In this document: one piece after another, positions 5,440 through 6,336 of the stretch
Position numbering within the stretch: the first letter of the stretch is position 1
Layout of the letters: each line of letters opens with the position of its first letter
Origin: Thioalkalivibrio sp.
GTDB taxonomy: Bacteria > Pseudomonadota > Gammaproteobacteria > Ectothiorhodospirales > Ectothiorhodospiraceae
Length of the DNA stretch: 6,336 nt
Direction: 5' to 3'
NCBI GenBank assembly: GCA_003563455.1
Contig: PWRV01000136.1
Span: forward strand, 1 to 6,336
Position numbers and translations under genes: made by a program
The notes under the pieces: generated by a model
Told to the model about the DNA's origin: nothing
Databases searched by the model: none
What the model saw: the letters and a program-made list of their open reading frames with translations, nothing else

Positions 5440-6315
5440 TCAGTCGATGTAGCGACGCAGCAGCCCTTCATAGGCATCGATGCGGCGGTCACGCAAAAAA
5501 GGCCACTGCCGGCGAACCCGCTCGGTGCGCGAGGGATCGATTTCGGCATGCAGGATTTCGCCAGCGTCGATGCCGGCCTGGGCCAGCAGCTCGCCCTGCG
5601 GGCCGGCGATGAAGCTCGAACCCCAGAACTCGGCACCGGCCGAAGCGCCCGAGGGGTCGGCTTCGAAGCCGGTGCGGTTGCAGGCCAGTACAGGCAGGTT
5701 GTTTGCCACCGCGTGGCCGCGCTGGACCGTGATCCAGGCGTCGCGCTGGCGTTGCTGCTCGTCCTGTGTGTCGTCGGGCTCCCAGCCGATCGCGGTCGGA
5801 TAGATCAGCACCTCTGCACCGGCGAGAGCCATCAGACGTGCCGCCTCCGGATACCACTGGTCCCAGCAGACCAGCACCCCGAGCCGCCCGACGGAGGTGT
5901 CTATCGGCTGGAAACCCGTGTCGCCGGGGGTAAAGTAGTACTTCTCGTAGTAGCCCGGATCATCCGGGATATGCATCTTGCGGTAGCGGCCGGCGATGCT
6001 GCCGTCGCGTTCGAAGACGACCGCCGTGTTGTGATAAAGCCCCGCCGCGCGACGCTCGAAGAGGGATCCGACCAGCACCACGCGGTGCTCGCGGGCCATC
6101 GCAGCGAGCGCGTCGGTGGAGGGTCCGGGAATCGGCTCTGCACGGTCGAATTCGGCGGGGGCCTCCACCTGGCAGAAGTAGGGGCCGGTGTGGAGCTCGG
6201 CGAGGACGACAAGCTGCGCGCCACCCCGGGCAGCCTCCGCCACGGCGGCGGCAGTCTCCGCGAGGCTGGTTGCGCGGTCGATGGTGGTGCGGTGCTGGAT
6301 CAATGCGGCTTGCAT
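5440..6315 (-). CDS. aguB: N-carbamoylputrescine amidase (nitrilase superfamily)
   Basis: This 291-residue carbon-nitrogen hydrolase is predicted to split N-carbamoylputrescine into putrescine, CO2 and ammonia, the last step of the agmatine deiminase route to putrescine, in the cytosol. The Glu-Lys-Cys triad of the nitrilase superfamily is complete: Glu40 in LAELHTGPYFC, Lys113 in YRKMHIPDDPGYYEKYYF, and Cys150 in LVCWDQWYPEAAR. Glu124 in YYEKYYF is the usual auxiliary acid. The sequences PDDPGYYEKYYFTPGD and CWDQWYPEAARLMALAGAE are characteristic of the AguB subgroup and separate it from beta-ureidopropionase and general amidases. The length is typical. The ATG at 6313-6315 places MQAALIQ on the first beta strand, as expected, though the ribosome binding site is poor and the frame stays open to the window end without another ATG, GTG or TTG. 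An agmatine deiminase gene (aguA) is the expected partner and may lie just beyond the window. The DUF2892 gene follows in the same direction. Confidence 0.93.
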   Translation of the reverse strand: MQAALIQHRTTIDRATSLAETAAAVAEAARGGAQLVVLAELHTGPYFCQVEAPAEFDRAEPIPGPSTDALAAMAREHRVVLVGSLFERRAAGLYHNTAVVFERDGSIAGRYRKMHIPDDPGYYEKYYFTPGDTGFQPIDTSVGRLGVLVCWDQWYPEAARLMALAGAEVLIYPTAIGWEPDDTQDEQQRQRDAWITVQRGHAVANNLPVLACNRTGFEADPSGASAGAEFWGSSFIAGPQGELLAQAGIDAGEILHAEIDPSRTERVRRQWPFLRDRRIDAYEGLLRRYID

Positions 6316-6336
6316 GAGCGGTGGACCGTCCGGGAA

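Noticed and set aside
6316..6336. End of an upstream aguA gene overlapping aguB
   Set aside because: Only 21 bases are visible. The one frame that closes shortly after (stop at 6302-6300) gives a tail that does not resemble agmatine deiminase, so no call is possible.
1..6336. CRISPR array, tRNA or rRNA gene, insertion sequence or prophage genes
   Set aside because: Nothing in the window shows direct-repeat/spacer periodicity, cloverleaf-like sequence, rRNA sequence or transposase/integrase motifs; nearly all of it is occupied by five confident genes.

Overview
The window looks like a stretch of chromosome from a high-GC gammaproteobacterium. The Mfd, CsiV-family and S49 peptidase proteins resemble those of Pseudomonas-like and Chromatiales/Ectothiorhodospiraceae-like lineages. 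This placement rests on protein resemblance and base composition only. There are no transposase, integrase, phage or CRISPR genes, and codon and base use look uniform throughout. I see housekeeping and conserved accessory genes rather than a mobile island.

Layout from left to right. (1) At 1-756 on the plus strand is the 3' part of an S49 (SppA-type) membrane-associated serine protease whose start lies before the window. (2) At 757-895 is a 139-base convergent intergenic region packed with inverted repeats. It holds two inverted copies of a roughly 28-base REP-like element and a perfect 14-base palindrome. (3) At 896-1600 on the minus strand is a CsiV-family exported protein, linked to peptidoglycan synthesis in other gammaproteobacteria, whose first ATG overlaps the mfd stop codon. 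(4) At 1597-5064 on the minus strand is mfd, the transcription-repair coupling factor, complete with all expected helicase motifs. (5) At 5065-5173 is a short intergenic region holding a candidate hairpin terminator and a candidate mfd promoter. (6) At 5174-5383 on the minus strand is a 69-residue two-helix membrane protein of the DUF2892/YgaP transmembrane family. (7) At 5440-6315 on the minus strand is an N-carbamoylputrescine amidase (aguB) of the putrescine pathway.

The minus-strand genes are transcribed in the order aguB, DUF2892, mfd, csiV. The aguB-DUF2892 pair probably forms one unit, and mfd-csiV forms a second, tightly coupled unit with a likely promoter of its own. The plus-strand protease gene converges on csiV. 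No intergenic stretch exceeds 300 bases. I find no evidence of a wholly new multi-gene system. The observations most worth a second look are the palindrome-dense REP-like locus, the mfd/csiV junction with its twin-arginine-like signal, and the nested control elements upstream of mfd.
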